DNA from: CBDCYS01 sp965226245
GTDB taxonomy: Bacteria > Acidobacteriota > Terriglobia > Bryobacterales > UBA6623
Length of the DNA stretch: 64,000 nucleotides
Reading direction: 5' to 3'
Assembly (NCBI GenBank): GCA_965226245.1
Contig: CBDDCL010000015.1
Span: 558,001-622,000, forward strand
Below, one piece after another: positions 1 through 8,343 of the stretch (the stretch's first letter is position 1; the number at the start of each line of letters is the position of its first letter). Position numbers and translations under genes: made by a program. The notes beneath the pieces are model-generated. The model searched no databases. It saw nothing but the letters and a program-made list of their open reading frames with translations, and was not told where the DNA came from.

Positions 1-1
1 C

Positions 2-46
2 CCGCAAGCGATCACGGAACTCCGCTGGGGCACGATCGGTCCGTAA
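2..46 (+). CDS. C-terminal tail of an unidentified protein (partial)
   Basis: An open frame enters from the left edge and ends in TAA at 44-46, giving the tail PQAITELRWGTIGP. This could be the end of a gene that lies mostly outside the window. It is too short to assign a family, and it may be chance. Confidence 0.25.
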   Translation, partial: PQAITELRWGTIGP

Positions 47-76
47 GGCGAAATCTGTGTTGCATTGTTGTTGTCA

Positions 77-190
77 AGAACCCGTAGCGCAGGGCTCGCA
101 AGAGACCTGCGTTCTTGAATTCCGTTCACCCGCTTGGTGCTACGTAACAAAAGGCCGCAGGTCTCTTGCGAGCCCTGCGCTACGGGTTCT
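77..190. repeat. Palindromic repeat, 35-bp perfect inverted arms (family A)
   Basis: Positions 77-111 and 156-190 are exact reverse complements, with a 44-bp centre. The arm core (GTAGCGCAGGGCTCGCAAG) is closely related to the arms of a second element at 11436-11550. It lies in the non-coding space downstream of the ABC transporter gene. It looks like a REP/MITE-type dispersed element; no ORF inside is convincing. Confidence 0.85.
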
Positions 191-260
191 CAATGATTCG
201 CGAGGAGTACACCGAACGAAACCGGCCTTTGCCCGCCAACACAACTCAAGTCTTGCATGC

Positions 261-2162
261 CTAACGGCTGGTGATTCCACCGTCGTCCCGCTTGCCGGAC
301 CCTGCTTCGACTTGCACGCTGACATCCGGCGCTTCCTGGTCTCGATACTGAAGCTGGTAGAGACGCCAGTAAATCCCTCGCTTGGCCAGCAGCTCCTGAT
401 GCGTCCCCGATTCGCGAACCTGTCCTTTGTGGGTAACCAGAATACGATCCGCGCGATGAATCGTGGACAGCCGGTGAGCGACGATGATCGAAGTGTGTCC
501 CGCGACCATCCGAGACAGCGCGTCCTGGATTTTCACTTCCGTATCGGTGTCGACGCTCGACGTGGCCTCGTCCAAGATCAGGAACCCTGGATTGTGCACC
601 AGGGCCCGCGCGAAGCCGATGAGCTGTTTCTGACCCGAAGAAAGAGAGCTGCCCCGTTCCCTTAGGGGTTCTTCAAAGCCCCCGGCAAGGGAAGCGATGA
701 AGCCGCTGAGATTCACATCCCGGGCCACCTGCTCCAGCCGTTCGCCGGGCGCCTCATGGTTTCCAAAACGGATATTGCTTCCAATCGTCCCCTCGAACAG
801 ATAAGAGTCCTGCAGCACAACTCCAAAGCTTCGCCGCAGCTCGTGAACGGGCCATTCGCGAATATCACGTCCCGCAATAAGAATCTTTCCCTTCTGGATG
901 TCGTAGAAGCGCAGCAGCAGGCTGATGATGGTCGTTTTTCCGGCGCCCGTGTGGCCGACAATAGCGACCGTTTCTCCCGCCTCGATCCGAAAGCTGACGT
1001 CGCGCAGGACCCAATCTTCGTCCTTGTAAGCGAACCAGACATTTTGAAACTCGACATCAAGCTTGGCCTTCGCGGCGGTTTCTGCTTGCTCACCATTGCG
1101 GGCGGCGGTTTCTTGCTGGACTGGCTGCTGGCCGGGAGCCGTGTCGAGCAGGCTGAAGATGCGCTCGGAGCTTGCCATGGCCGACTGCAGGATATTGTAT
1201 TTCTCGCTCAGGTCCTGGATAGGCCGGAAGACGCGGGTTCCATACTGGATGAAGGCCACTACGATACCGATTGTGACGCCCCCATCCACGACTAGATATC
1301 CGCCGTAGACGAGAACGACCGCCACGGCCAGCATCCCGAGCCACTCAATCGCCGGAAAGAAATACGCGTGGGCGCGAATCGCTTTGCGGTAGGCGTCGCG
1401 ATGCCCGGCATTGATTTCGTCGAAGCGCCGCGCGCTGCGGCGCTCATGATTGAATAGCTGTACCACCGCGATCCCGGTGATGTGCTCTTGCAGGAGTGAG
1501 TTGAGCTTGGCTACCGCGACACGCACCTCGCGATAGCTTTCGCGCGCTTTTCTTCGAAACCAGACCGAGACTCCAAGGACGAGAGGAACCACCGTCAGAA
1601 GCGCCAGAGTCAGCATGGGGCTCAGGTTGAGCATCGCCACCAAGATGAAAGTCAGTGTCAGTACGTCGCCGAAGACCGCGACTACGCCCGAGGTGAACAT
1701 CTCATTCAGCGTATCCACGTCGGCCGTCACGCGAGTCACCAGGCGTCCCAGCGGGTTGCGATCGTAAAACTGGATGTCCAGTGTCTGCAAGTGGCGGAAG
1801 ATCTCGTTCCGCAGATCGCGCATGACCCGCTGTCCGGTGTAATTCATCACCAGCGTTTGGAGGAAACGGAAAGCGAAGCCCGCCGCCAGCGTGGCTAGGT
1901 AGAGCAGCGCCACCATGTTCAAGCCTTCCAGCTCTCCGTCTGGGAGCCAGGCGTCCAGCAGTGATGAAGATTCGGGCCGCGGGCTCAAATAGCGGTCGAT
2001 CGCAACCTTGGTCAGATAGGGGCCCACGACCGCCAGCAAGGAGTGGGCTACCAGCAGGCAGGCGGATACGATGACCCACCAGCGGTAGGGCCTGAGGTAC
2101 CGCAACAGCCGCGCCGACAGCCGCGAGTCGCGGATTTTGCCGATGGTTTCTTCTTCAATCAC
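261..2162 (-). CDS. ABC exporter half-transporter with canonical ATPase site (BmrD/YheH-like)
   Basis: Exporter-type ABC half-transporter: an N-terminal six-helix membrane domain (about residues 20-320) followed by a nucleotide-binding domain. Walker A is GHTGAGKTT near residue 402, the signature is LSSGQKQL near 505 and Walker B is LILDEATSSVD near 530, with the catalytic Glu present. The frame stays open up to 2306, but the partner gene ends at 2182. I therefore prefer the GTG at 2162, 20 nt after that stop, giving 633 residues. The partner has a degenerate Walker B, so the two very probably form a heterodimeric drug or lipid exporter in the inner membrane. The substrate cannot be told from sequence. 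The signature has Ser for the usual second Gly (LSSGQ rather than LSGGQ). Confidence 0.9.
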   Translation of the reverse strand: MIEEETIGKIRDSRLSARLLRYLRPYRWWVIVSACLLVAHSLLAVVGPYLTKVAIDRYLSPRPESSSLLDAWLPDGELEGLNMVALLYLATLAAGFAFRFLQTLVMNYTGQRVMRDLRNEIFRHLQTLDIQFYDRNPLGRLVTRVTADVDTLNEMFTSGVVAVFGDVLTLTFILVAMLNLSPMLTLALLTVVPLVLGVSVWFRRKARESYREVRVAVAKLNSLLQEHITGIAVVQLFNHERRSARRFDEINAGHRDAYRKAIRAHAYFFPAIEWLGMLAVAVVLVYGGYLVVDGGVTIGIVVAFIQYGTRVFRPIQDLSEKYNILQSAMASSERIFSLLDTAPGQQPVQQETAARNGEQAETAAKAKLDVEFQNVWFAYKDEDWVLRDVSFRIEAGETVAIVGHTGAGKTTIISLLLRFYDIQKGKILIAGRDIREWPVHELRRSFGVVLQDSYLFEGTIGSNIRFGNHEAPGERLEQVARDVNLSGFIASLAGGFEEPLRERGSSLSSGQKQLIGFARALVHNPGFLILDEATSSVDTDTEVKIQDALSRMVAGHTSIIVAHRLSTIHRADRILVTHKGQVRESGTHQELLAKRGIYWRLYQLQYRDQEAPDVSVQVEAGSGKRDDGGITSR

Positions 2163-2181
2163 GGGCGTCGCGGCGCTTCGT

Positions 2182-3930
2182 TCACACTCGCTCCAGCTCT
2201 TCTTCGATGAGCTGCTTCTGATGCAGCCGGAAATAATGGCCTTCCAAGGCAAGTAATTCTTCGTGAGTCCCGCGCTCCCGGATTCGCCCTTCGGCCAGCA
2301 CGACAATCTGATCGGCGTAGCGCACCGTCGACACGCGGTGCGAGATCATCAGCGTCGTGCGGTTGCGCATGAGAACGCGAAGCTGGGCCAGGATGCGCTC
2401 TTCGGTCACGGTGTCGACGCTCGAGAGCGAATCGTCGAGAATCAAGATTCGCGGATCGCGCAAGATCGCACGGGCCAGCGCTGTTCGCTGCTTTTGTCCG
2501 CCGGAGAGGGTGATGCCGCGCTCGCCAACGACGGTCTGAAACCCTTCCGAAAACTCTTCGACCTCTCGTTCGAAATCGGAGACGCGGGCGGCTTCGGCCA
2601 CCTGCCAGTCTTCTGCCTCCGGTCGTCCGAACGCGATGTTTTCTTGAATCGTTTGACTAAACAGAAGCGTCTCCTGCGGAACCAAGCCGATCGCCGAACG
2701 CAGCACTTCGAGCGGGATCTTGCGGGCGTCTATTCCATCAACCAGGATCCGGCCTTCCCGCGGATCGATCAGCCGCGGCACGAGATTGACCAGAGTTGTT
2801 TTGCCGCTGCCCGTGGGACCAACGATCGCCAAGGTCTGACCGGCCGGTATGTCGAGATCGACGTTCGATAGCACCGCTTGTTCCGAGCCTGGGTAGCAGA
2901 CGGTCACATTCCGAAACTCGAGGTCACCCCGGATGCTGCTGATCGAAAAGTCCGTGATCTCCGAATCAGCGATCGAGGGGCGTTGCTTCAGTAATTCGTT
3001 CAACCGTTCAAGCGATGCCACGCCCCGCTGGATCACGTTGACGACCCAGCCAAACCCGATCATGGGCCAGGTCAGCATGGCCATATAGGTCATGAACATG
3101 ACGAACGATCCTAGCGTGATGTCGCCCTCGAGAACCTTCCTGCCGCCGTACCACAACACGATGACGTAAGTCAGCCCGACCAGGACTTCGAGCAGCGGGT
3201 AGAACTTTCCCCAAAGCCGGATCAGCTGCAGGTTCTGTCCCAGGTACTGCTGGTTGAGTTCTTCGAAGCGGCGAACCTCTTCCGCCTCCTGGGCGTAGGC
3301 GCGGACAATACGAACGCTGCCCAGGCTCTCTTGAACCAGAGAGCTGATATCGGAGAACTTCTCCTGAACGCGCTGGAAACGGTCGTGAATGCGCCGCCCA
3401 AAGTAGCTGACGGTGAATGACACCAGGGGAATCGGCAGGAAGACAAAACAAGTCAGCCGCCAGTCGGTGGAGCTCATCACGGCGAGCACCACCACGAACG
3501 TCAGCAAAACGTCCGCCGTGTACATGATTCCCGGACCCAGCAGCAGGCGGACCGCGTTCATGTCATTTGTTGCCCGCGACATCAAGTCGCCCGTTCGGTA
3601 GGAATTAAAGAAGCGCTGGGACAAGCGCATCAAGTGCCCGAACAGATCGTTGTTCATGTCGTACTCGATGTCGCGGGAAATGCCGATCAGAATCCAGCGC
3701 ATCCAGTGCTGGAAAACTCCCTTGATCAGCGCCAGGCTCAGCAGCAACCCCGCCAGTTGAAACAGCGCTTGCATCGTGAACGATTCAGCGAGGTAATCAA
3801 TCGTGGAGCGGATGACAAGCGGAATGGCCGCGGCCGTCCCGTTCTTCAAAACCAGCGCGGTGAAGCCGGCGCCGTAGCGCCAGCGATAGCGAATCAAGTA
3901 CGGAAATAGTGTGCGGAGTTGCGACAGCAT
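2182..3930 (-). CDS. ABC exporter half-transporter with degenerate ATPase site (BmrC/YheI-like)
   Basis: A 582-residue ABC exporter subunit: membrane domain at residues 1-310 and nucleotide-binding domain after about 330. Walker A is GPTGSGKTT near residue 370, the signature LSGGQKQR near 472 and Walker B ILILDDSLSSVDT near 495. The residue after the Walker B Asp is Asp, not the catalytic Glu, as in the degenerate-site subunits of heterodimeric exporters such as BmrC/YheI. It is the first gene of a two-gene unit with the ORF ending at 261, with about 20 nt between stop and the proposed next start. It should work as a membrane heterodimer with that protein. Confidence 0.92.
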   Translation of the reverse strand: MLSQLRTLFPYLIRYRWRYGAGFTALVLKNGTAAAIPLVIRSTIDYLAESFTMQALFQLAGLLLSLALIKGVFQHWMRWILIGISRDIEYDMNNDLFGHLMRLSQRFFNSYRTGDLMSRATNDMNAVRLLLGPGIMYTADVLLTFVVVLAVMSSTDWRLTCFVFLPIPLVSFTVSYFGRRIHDRFQRVQEKFSDISSLVQESLGSVRIVRAYAQEAEEVRRFEELNQQYLGQNLQLIRLWGKFYPLLEVLVGLTYVIVLWYGGRKVLEGDITLGSFVMFMTYMAMLTWPMIGFGWVVNVIQRGVASLERLNELLKQRPSIADSEITDFSISSIRGDLEFRNVTVCYPGSEQAVLSNVDLDIPAGQTLAIVGPTGSGKTTLVNLVPRLIDPREGRILVDGIDARKIPLEVLRSAIGLVPQETLLFSQTIQENIAFGRPEAEDWQVAEAARVSDFEREVEEFSEGFQTVVGERGITLSGGQKQRTALARAILRDPRILILDDSLSSVDTVTEERILAQLRVLMRNRTTLMISHRVSTVRYADQIVVLAEGRIRERGTHEELLALEGHYFRLHQKQLIEEELERV

Positions 3931-4001
3931 GGCGCGGGTTCACTCAGTGGATCGTTGCTTGGCCGTTATTGACTCGAATCATCCGTCACTCAGACCATCC
4001 T

Positions 4002-4661
4002 TCACTCAAACCAGGAGTTTAGCGTCTTGATATACTCGATCACCAAAACTTCCCTGCCGTCACGCGTTTTCCACCAGGAGTCCGGATCAAAGTAGGGGCT
4101 GCCGGCGGCCACGAAGATATATTCGATTGCTCCTGAAGCGTGCCTGCGATAGATGTTCCGCGCCCGCCGAGTGTGAAAATTCGACGTGATCACCAGGGCC
4201 TTCTTGACTCCTCTTCGTTGCAACTCTCGGTCGACAAGAGCCAGCTCCCGCAGAGTAGAAGTCGCATCGATCGGAAACCCTTCCAGGATCTCCATGTCCA
4301 GCCCTTCGCGGCGGGCAAACTCCAGGGCAAGATCCGACTCGTGGACGCCGTAAGCTCTCCGCGGCCCAGGGATCAGAACTCCCTGCGCGTAGCCCTGTTC
4401 GACAAGTTCGGCGGCCCTCAGCAGACGGCGGCCGCTTCCATCTCCGGCCAGAGCGACGATAATATCGGCCACTTCGAGAGGGTCTGTCTTGACCAGGAAA
4501 TTTCCTGCCCACCCCAGCCAGACCGGATGCGTGACGCAGAGCAGCAGCACGATTGCCAGCACGGTTGCTGATTTGCGAAATCTCCAAAGTCCCGCGCCAA
4601 GGCGGCTGGATCGTGCGTTCGCGTCCGCGGGTCGGGATGCCAAGACAAGTCGGGATGGCAA
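4002..4661 (-). CDS. YdcF/SanA-type DUF218 protein
   Basis: A 219-residue protein with one N-terminal membrane segment (about residues 33-52) and a DUF218 fold behind it, presumably outside the cytoplasm. Family marks are DIIVALAGDGSGRRLLRAAE, a central ESDLALEFARREG block and LVITSNFHTRRARNIYRR. DUF218 proteins are linked to envelope integrity (SanA, ElyC), but their chemistry is not settled. It lies 71 nt downstream of the ABC exporter genes' common start, on the same strand and in the same direction, transcribed toward them. The family call is firm; the role is only inferred. Confidence 0.85.
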   Translation of the reverse strand: MPSRLVLASRPADANARSSRLGAGLWRFRKSATVLAIVLLLCVTHPVWLGWAGNFLVKTDPLEVADIIVALAGDGSGRRLLRAAELVEQGYAQGVLIPGPRRAYGVHESDLALEFARREGLDMEILEGFPIDATSTLRELALVDRELQRRGVKKALVITSNFHTRRARNIYRRHASGAIEYIFVAAGSPYFDPDSWWKTRDGREVLVIEYIKTLNSWFE

Positions 4662-4756
4662 GACAAATGGAATTCGTCAAGAATGCGAAAGGGTTAGTCC
4701 CTGTATAGTCAAATCGTTGCCGATTATGACAGAAGATTTCAGACGGCCGGACAGAG

Positions 4757-4776
4757 GCGCGGGCGGAAGCCCGCGC
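4757..4776. terminator. Hairpin with GGAA tetraloop (palindromic repeat or terminator)
   Basis: GCGCGGGCGGAAGCCCGCGC is a perfect 8-bp stem with a GGAA loop, in the 244-bp gap between the DUF218 gene and the next gene. There is no T-tract, so intrinsic termination is doubtful. Read on the minus strand it has the same CTTCCG centre as hairpins at 13866, 28374, 45016 and 51610. Confidence 0.5.
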
Positions 4777-4905
4777 TTCATCGCGGTGGCGCCTCCATCC
4801 CGTCTACCCTGTGGACTCTTTTTGGTTGGGGCCCCTCAGCGTTGCAAAAGATCAAAGGCCGCGAAATGTTATCTTACGCCTTGTGCCAGCCCGGCACCCG
4901 GGTTT

Positions 4906-5475
4906 TCAGTCTTGGCGATCGTCAGCGGAAGTCTTCGAGTCGAGATGTCCGGCGGCCTTCAGCCGCTGAAAGAGGCGATCGACTTCCTCTTCGTCCTCGG
5001 CCCGAAGCAACTGGTACTTGGGCGGGGTCAGCTCTTGAGGCTCGGCGCGGGCGACGGCCACGTCACCCCAGTACTCATGATACGGCAAGCCGTCGATCAC
5101 TGCGTCCCGGGCCATTCGTCGCATCTGCCGCAGCAGCCGGCTTGCGGACTCGGCATTGCCGGGATAGATGATCCGGATGCGGCGCGCGTTTCGCAGAGTC
5201 AAATTCAAAACCAGCGGAGAGGACCAGGCCGTCGAATCGAGGCGCGCCACGTGGCGCCAATAGAACGTCTCGGCTCCGATACTGAAGCCGGGTTCACGGA
5301 TCTCAATCGTGGGCCGCGTCGCGAAATAGCAGAGAATGACCGCCCAACCGGCGAACACCCCTGCCGCGATGAAAGCCAGCGGCCAGCTCATCCCGCACCA
5401 GGCCGAGAACACCGCCAGTCCCGCTGCCACGAGGCTGGCGGGCAGGTGCTGGCGGCCAGGCCGATAGCGGTTCAT
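4906..5475 (-). CDS. Hypothetical membrane protein, PH-like
   Basis: A 189-residue protein when started at the ATG 5475 (MNRYRPGRQ...). The frame stays open to 5670, but that extension runs into a palindromic repeat. Two hydrophobic helices (about residues 12-55) are followed by a soluble domain beginning RPTIEIREPGFSIGAE, which resembles small bacterial PH-type membrane proteins. The C-terminus is acidic (LRAEDEEEVDRLFQRLKAAG). I do not recognise a specific family. It is on the same strand as its neighbours and separated from the next gene by the 5541-5691 inverted repeat, so it may be its own transcription unit. Confidence 0.65.
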   Translation of the reverse strand: MNRYRPGRQHLPASLVAAGLAVFSAWCGMSWPLAFIAAGVFAGWAVILCYFATRPTIEIREPGFSIGAETFYWRHVARLDSTAWSSPLVLNLTLRNARRIRIIYPGNAESASRLLRQMRRMARDAVIDGLPYHEYWGDVAVARAEPQELTPPKYQLLRAEDEEEVDRLFQRLKAAGHLDSKTSADDRQD

Positions 5476-5540
5476 GACGCTCCCTACCCCAAGCGTACCG
5501 CTAGCGGGATGGCCAGTCAACAGTAGCTTCACGCCATACC

Positions 5541-5691
5541 GGGTCAGAGCCCGGAACGCAAGTGACGGGTCAAACGAGCGCGCCAAGCTGCCTATCGAAG
5601 TTCGAATGCCCAAAACGCGGAATGCCCCCGAATGTCGAAGGCCCGGAATCGAGCGATTCTGACCCGTCACTTGCGTTCCGGGCTCTGACCC
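5541..5691. repeat. Palindromic repeat, 32-bp perfect inverted arms (family B)
   Basis: Positions 5541-5572 and 5660-5691 are exact reverse complements, with an 87-bp centre. The arm contains CCGGAACGCAAGTGACGGGT. The right arm covers the stop codon (5667-5669) and the last eight codons of the SRPBCC gene, so the element has become part of that reading frame's end. It is probably a MITE/REP-like element; no second copy was seen in the window. Confidence 0.85.
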
Positions 5692-6515
5692 TCCGCCGAA
5701 ATCTTGATATGCCGCAGCACCCGCAGATGAATCTGGTGAATGATCTCATCCGACCAAACCTTCCAATACGCCGCCGGCCGAAGCCTATGCCGGTACCAGG
5801 TTGTCCCCTCGAGCCGCGTTCGCCCCCCCGGCAAAGGAGTTAGCAGGAACTGGCCGCCGTCCGACTCCAAAAAACCGCTCAGATGAGGAGGATGAACCGC
5901 TTCGTAAGGAGTCCACTCCTGCATCGGCGGAGGGTTGGAAGTGACCGAAAACTTCAGCAGGCGGGGTTCCTCCCAGACCTCGATCGGTTCAACGAAAGCG
6001 CCGGTCGAAAAGACGCAGTGACGCACGGCCCCCGGGCCGCTGCCCGCAATCTCGGCACGAATCGGATAGGCGATCCCCAGGCGGAAAAGCCACTCTTGAG
6101 GCTCGGGAAGCTGGCTGAACGAAACCACCTGGCTCCAAACCGCCGCCGGCGTCGCTTGAATCTCGATCGAAGTGCGAACCTCTAAAACCGGAGTCGGCGG
6201 TTGGGAGGCGTTCTCGGCCACAAGCAGCAATGGCAATGCCACCACAAGCGCCGGGTACACTTGCGTCGCTTCCCGGCCCGCCCCGCCCCGGCGCTGGATC
6301 AGGTAGCCGACCAAGCCTCCCAGCAGAGCCAGCGAAAAGGCCAACGGCGCCGCCATGATGACGCAGATAAGCCCTTCGATGGCGGTCGCGATCAACAGGA
6401 ACGCCCAGATTCCAATGGCAATAGTAGCCTCCAGTAGACAAATCAGCAGACTCCGCGGCTCGTGATACGTATAGACGAGTACGGAAATCAAACCGATACA
6501 AAACGGCACTCCCAC
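5667..6515 (-). CDS. SRPBCC (START/polyketide-cyclase-like) membrane protein, C-terminal part of a split gene
   Basis: A 282-residue frame from a GTG at 6515. Three or four hydrophobic helices (residues 1-100) precede an SRPBCC-type ligand-binding domain starting near LEVRTSIEIQATPAAVWSQV and ending with RLEGTTWYRHRLRPAAYWKVW. It is in the same frame as the upstream DUF805-like ORF (6525-7043), separated only by a TGA at 6525-6527 and three sense codons. The sequence around the stop reads GNYG-stop-GLFVGVPFC. I think the two were one DUF805-SRPBCC gene of about 458 codons and that a Trp codon (TGG) became TGA. The last residues come from palindromic repeat B. Confidence 0.75.
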   Translation of the reverse strand: MGVPFCIGLISVLVYTYHEPRSLLICLLEATIAIGIWAFLLIATAIEGLICVIMAAPLAFSLALLGGLVGYLIQRRGGAGREATQVYPALVVALPLLLVAENASQPPTPVLEVRTSIEIQATPAAVWSQVVSFSQLPEPQEWLFRLGIAYPIRAEIAGSGPGAVRHCVFSTGAFVEPIEVWEEPRLLKFSVTSNPPPMQEWTPYEAVHPPHLSGFLESDGGQFLLTPLPGGRTRLEGTTWYRHRLRPAAYWKVWSDEIIHQIHLRVLRHIKISAEGQSPERK

Positions 6516-6524
6516 AAACAGCCC

Positions 6525-7043
6525 TCAGCCATAGTTCCCCAGACCCTCGGTCGCGAGCAAGACTACGGGAAGCCCCAGCGCGTTCGTAGCCAGCAGACCA
6601 ATCGCGGCGCTTCCGATGGGATGGATGGGAATCACGCGGTCGAGCCAGGACTCACGGCGAGTTGCCGCCCGCGGCGTTCTCTCCGGGAGCACGCATAGGA
6701 CCAAAAAGAAAAGCAAATTCAGAAAGGGCAGAAAGAAAAACGCCACTCCCCACGCGGGCAGGCCGGCCGATCGCAAGCGCTTGAGGGTCATGGCCAGTCC
6801 AACCCAAATAAAGGGCAGCGACATCGCGGCCATGGCGAGCAGGAACCGGGCGTCCGCATCGGTCAACGACGGAAATTCCACGGGAGAGATCCAATAATTG
6901 AAAAGCCCCCACTCCCGCTCGAAAACAGCGGTAGAGAGGACGCGGTCCATGTTGTGTTTGAGCGCGAATCCTATGAGTCCCACCAGGGCGTAGCGGCCGC
7001 GCCCGGCGGTTCCCTTCCAGGTCCAAAGTTCAGAGATGGTCAT
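6525..7043 (-). CDS. DUF805-like membrane protein, N-terminal part of a split gene
   Basis: A 172-residue ORF with the DUF805 pattern: MTISELWTWKGTAGRGRYAL at the start, then helices including MTLKRLRSAGLPAWGVAFFF near residues 82-101. It ends at TGA 6525-6527, and the same frame continues without another stop into the SRPBCC ORF. A fused DUF805-SRPBCC architecture would explain the four-codon gap, the lack of a good ribosome site for the second ORF and the hydrophobic stretch crossing the stop. It could be a nonsense mutation, a sequencing error or, less likely, readthrough. Confidence 0.75.
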   Translation of the reverse strand: MTISELWTWKGTAGRGRYALVGLIGFALKHNMDRVLSTAVFEREWGLFNYWISPVEFPSLTDADARFLLAMAAMSLPFIWVGLAMTLKRLRSAGLPAWGVAFFFLPFLNLLFFLVLCVLPERTPRAATRRESWLDRVIPIHPIGSAAIGLLATNALGLPVVLLATEGLGNYG

Positions 7044-7231
7044 GTTTGCCTCCCGACGCTATGAGCTGGGCGACGGCAACCGCCACAGCTTCTTCGAACC
7101 AGATCTGCCTCGCGGATCAGCAGGACAATGTGTGCGCTTGCCCTCGGCCCGAATCGAAGCAAACCTGCACGCTGACACTACTTCTAACTGGCATTTCTGT
7201 AAGAACTGACTGCGACACGCAAAAAAACTCC

Positions 7232-7774
7232 TCAACCCGTCCCCAGCAATGCTGCGACGAGTTTTCTGGTTTTGCCCTTGGCCCGCAAGAAGCCCCGCAG
7301 CGCTCGAGACGGCATCCGCTGGAACTCCTGATAGAGCAATGTCGCGCTCTCGAAGAACTCCAGCATTTCTTGCAAGCGCTGTTTCGTATAAGGCTCGGCC
7401 TGCCGCTCCTTCTCGAGATCGGCAACGCTCGACCGCAGCATTGCCAGCGTCGGATCGATCTCGCGGCGCTTTCTCTCTTCGAGCACAACCCGAAACATCT
7501 CCCAAACGTCTTTCATCGACTCGAAGTGGTCCCGGCGATCGCCCAGCACGTGGCTCACGCGTACGATGCCCCAGCCCTGAAGCTCCCGCAGGCTGTTGGA
7601 AACGTTGGAACGCGCGACCGACAGCGTTTTCGCGATCTCCTCGGCGTTGAGCGGCTCTGGAGACAGGAAAAGCAGCGCGTGGATCTGCGCCACGGTGCGG
7701 TTGATGCCCCAGCGCGTCCCCATCTCCCCCCAGTGGAGGATGAACTTCTGTTGGGCTTGCGTAAGCTCTGCCAT
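7232..7774 (-). CDS. GbsR/MarR-family transcriptional regulator
   Basis: A 180-residue winged-helix protein of the GbsR subgroup. The DNA-binding part is about residues 28-75: AQIHALLFLSPEPLNAEEIA, LSVARSNVSNSLRELQGWGI, then a wing at VSHVLGDRRDHFES. The C-terminal half is helical, as in GbsR dimerisation regions. It lies upstream of and on the same strand as the DUF805/SRPBCC gene (189-nt gap), so control of that gene is possible but unproven. The ISKra4-type element sits only 73 nt upstream of its start and may have replaced its promoter. Confidence 0.88.
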   Translation of the reverse strand: MAELTQAQQKFILHWGEMGTRWGINRTVAQIHALLFLSPEPLNAEEIAKTLSVARSNVSNSLRELQGWGIVRVSHVLGDRRDHFESMKDVWEMFRVVLEERKRREIDPTLAMLRSSVADLEKERQAEPYTKQRLQEMLEFFESATLLYQEFQRMPSRALRGFLRAKGKTRKLVAALLGTG

Positions 7775-7941
7775 TCTTCCAGCAAATTCAGTCGATACAG
7801 AAATTACAGCACAAGTGGTTCATCTTGTCAAGAGGGCCTCGGTTGTTGGGTGCGCGACATAGAAGTGAGTATTTCAGCAGGCTCTTTATTGTGGCCAATA
7901 TCCTTGCGTATGTGTTACGCTAGGAACAGGAGGTCACTTCC

Positions 7942-8343
7942 ATGCCTGATTCCCTCGAGCAACTGCAGCAACAGCGTACCGACATCGTCCGCCAGATCGG
8001 CGAGCTGGGCGATCTGCGCCCCGGTTCGATCACCAGCACCTCGGGGCGTTGCGGCAAACCAAGCTGCCGCTGCCATCGCCCCGGTCAACCGGGGCACGGT
8101 CCCCATACCCGCCTCACCTATAAGGCCGGTCGTAAGACCGTCACCGAGTCGCTGCCGACTCCGGCCGCGCTGGGCAAAGCCGAGCGCGAAGTGGCCGAGT
8201 TCCGCAAGTTCCAGCAACTGAGCCGCGAGTTCGTGGAGCTCAATACCCGCATCTGCAAACAGCGGCCGCTGCAGCTTGAGGCGCAGACCCCCCAGGAAAA
8301 AAAACGGCCGCCGCCATCCAGCAAGAGGTCGCGCGCGAACTAG
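7942..8343 (+). CDS. ISKra4-type OrfA (DUF6788-like)
   Basis: A 133-residue protein with a strong ribosome site (AGGAGG, 10 nt before the ATG). It resembles DUF6788 proteins that accompany ISKra4-type transposases. A coiled N-terminus (LEQLQQQRTDIVRQIGELG) leads to a Cys motif, GRCGKPSCRCH, near residue 36-46. An A8 run at 8297-8304 lies near its end. After that run this frame loses family-like sequence (KRPPPSSKRSRAN), whereas the -1 frame continues as TAAAIQQEVARELDQLLRV. The functional product is probably the frameshift fusion of about 571 residues. Confidence 0.85.
   Translation: MPDSLEQLQQQRTDIVRQIGELGDLRPGSITSTSGRCGKPSCRCHRPGQPGHGPHTRLTYKAGRKTVTESLPTPAALGKAEREVAEFRKFQQLSREFVELNTRICKQRPLQLEAQTPQEKKRPPPSSKRSRAN
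8297..8304 (+). promoter_or_regulatory. Probable -1 ribosomal frameshift site (A8)
   Basis: Eight consecutive A residues. In the orfA frame they are read gAA AAA AAA; slipping back one base puts ribosomes into the transposase frame at ACG (8304). The transposase frame has no convincing start of its own (first candidate is a TTG at 8352), and its sequence upstream to 8304 looks coding. Programmed -1 frameshifting on A-runs is common in IS elements. Confidence 0.7.

Noticed and set aside
57..665. 202-residue plus-strand ORF
   Set aside because: It is antisense to the ABC transporter end and crosses the 77-190 palindrome; the minus-strand ABC domain is clearly the real frame.
5476..5670. N-terminal extension of the PH-like membrane protein
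   Set aside because: It is encoded by the 5541-5691 palindromic repeat and not by protein-like sequence; ATG 5475 fits better.
6525..6527. TGA of the DUF805-SRPBCC gene as a selenocysteine codon
   Set aside because: It lies in a hydrophobic membrane segment where Trp rather than Cys is expected, and there is no redox motif.
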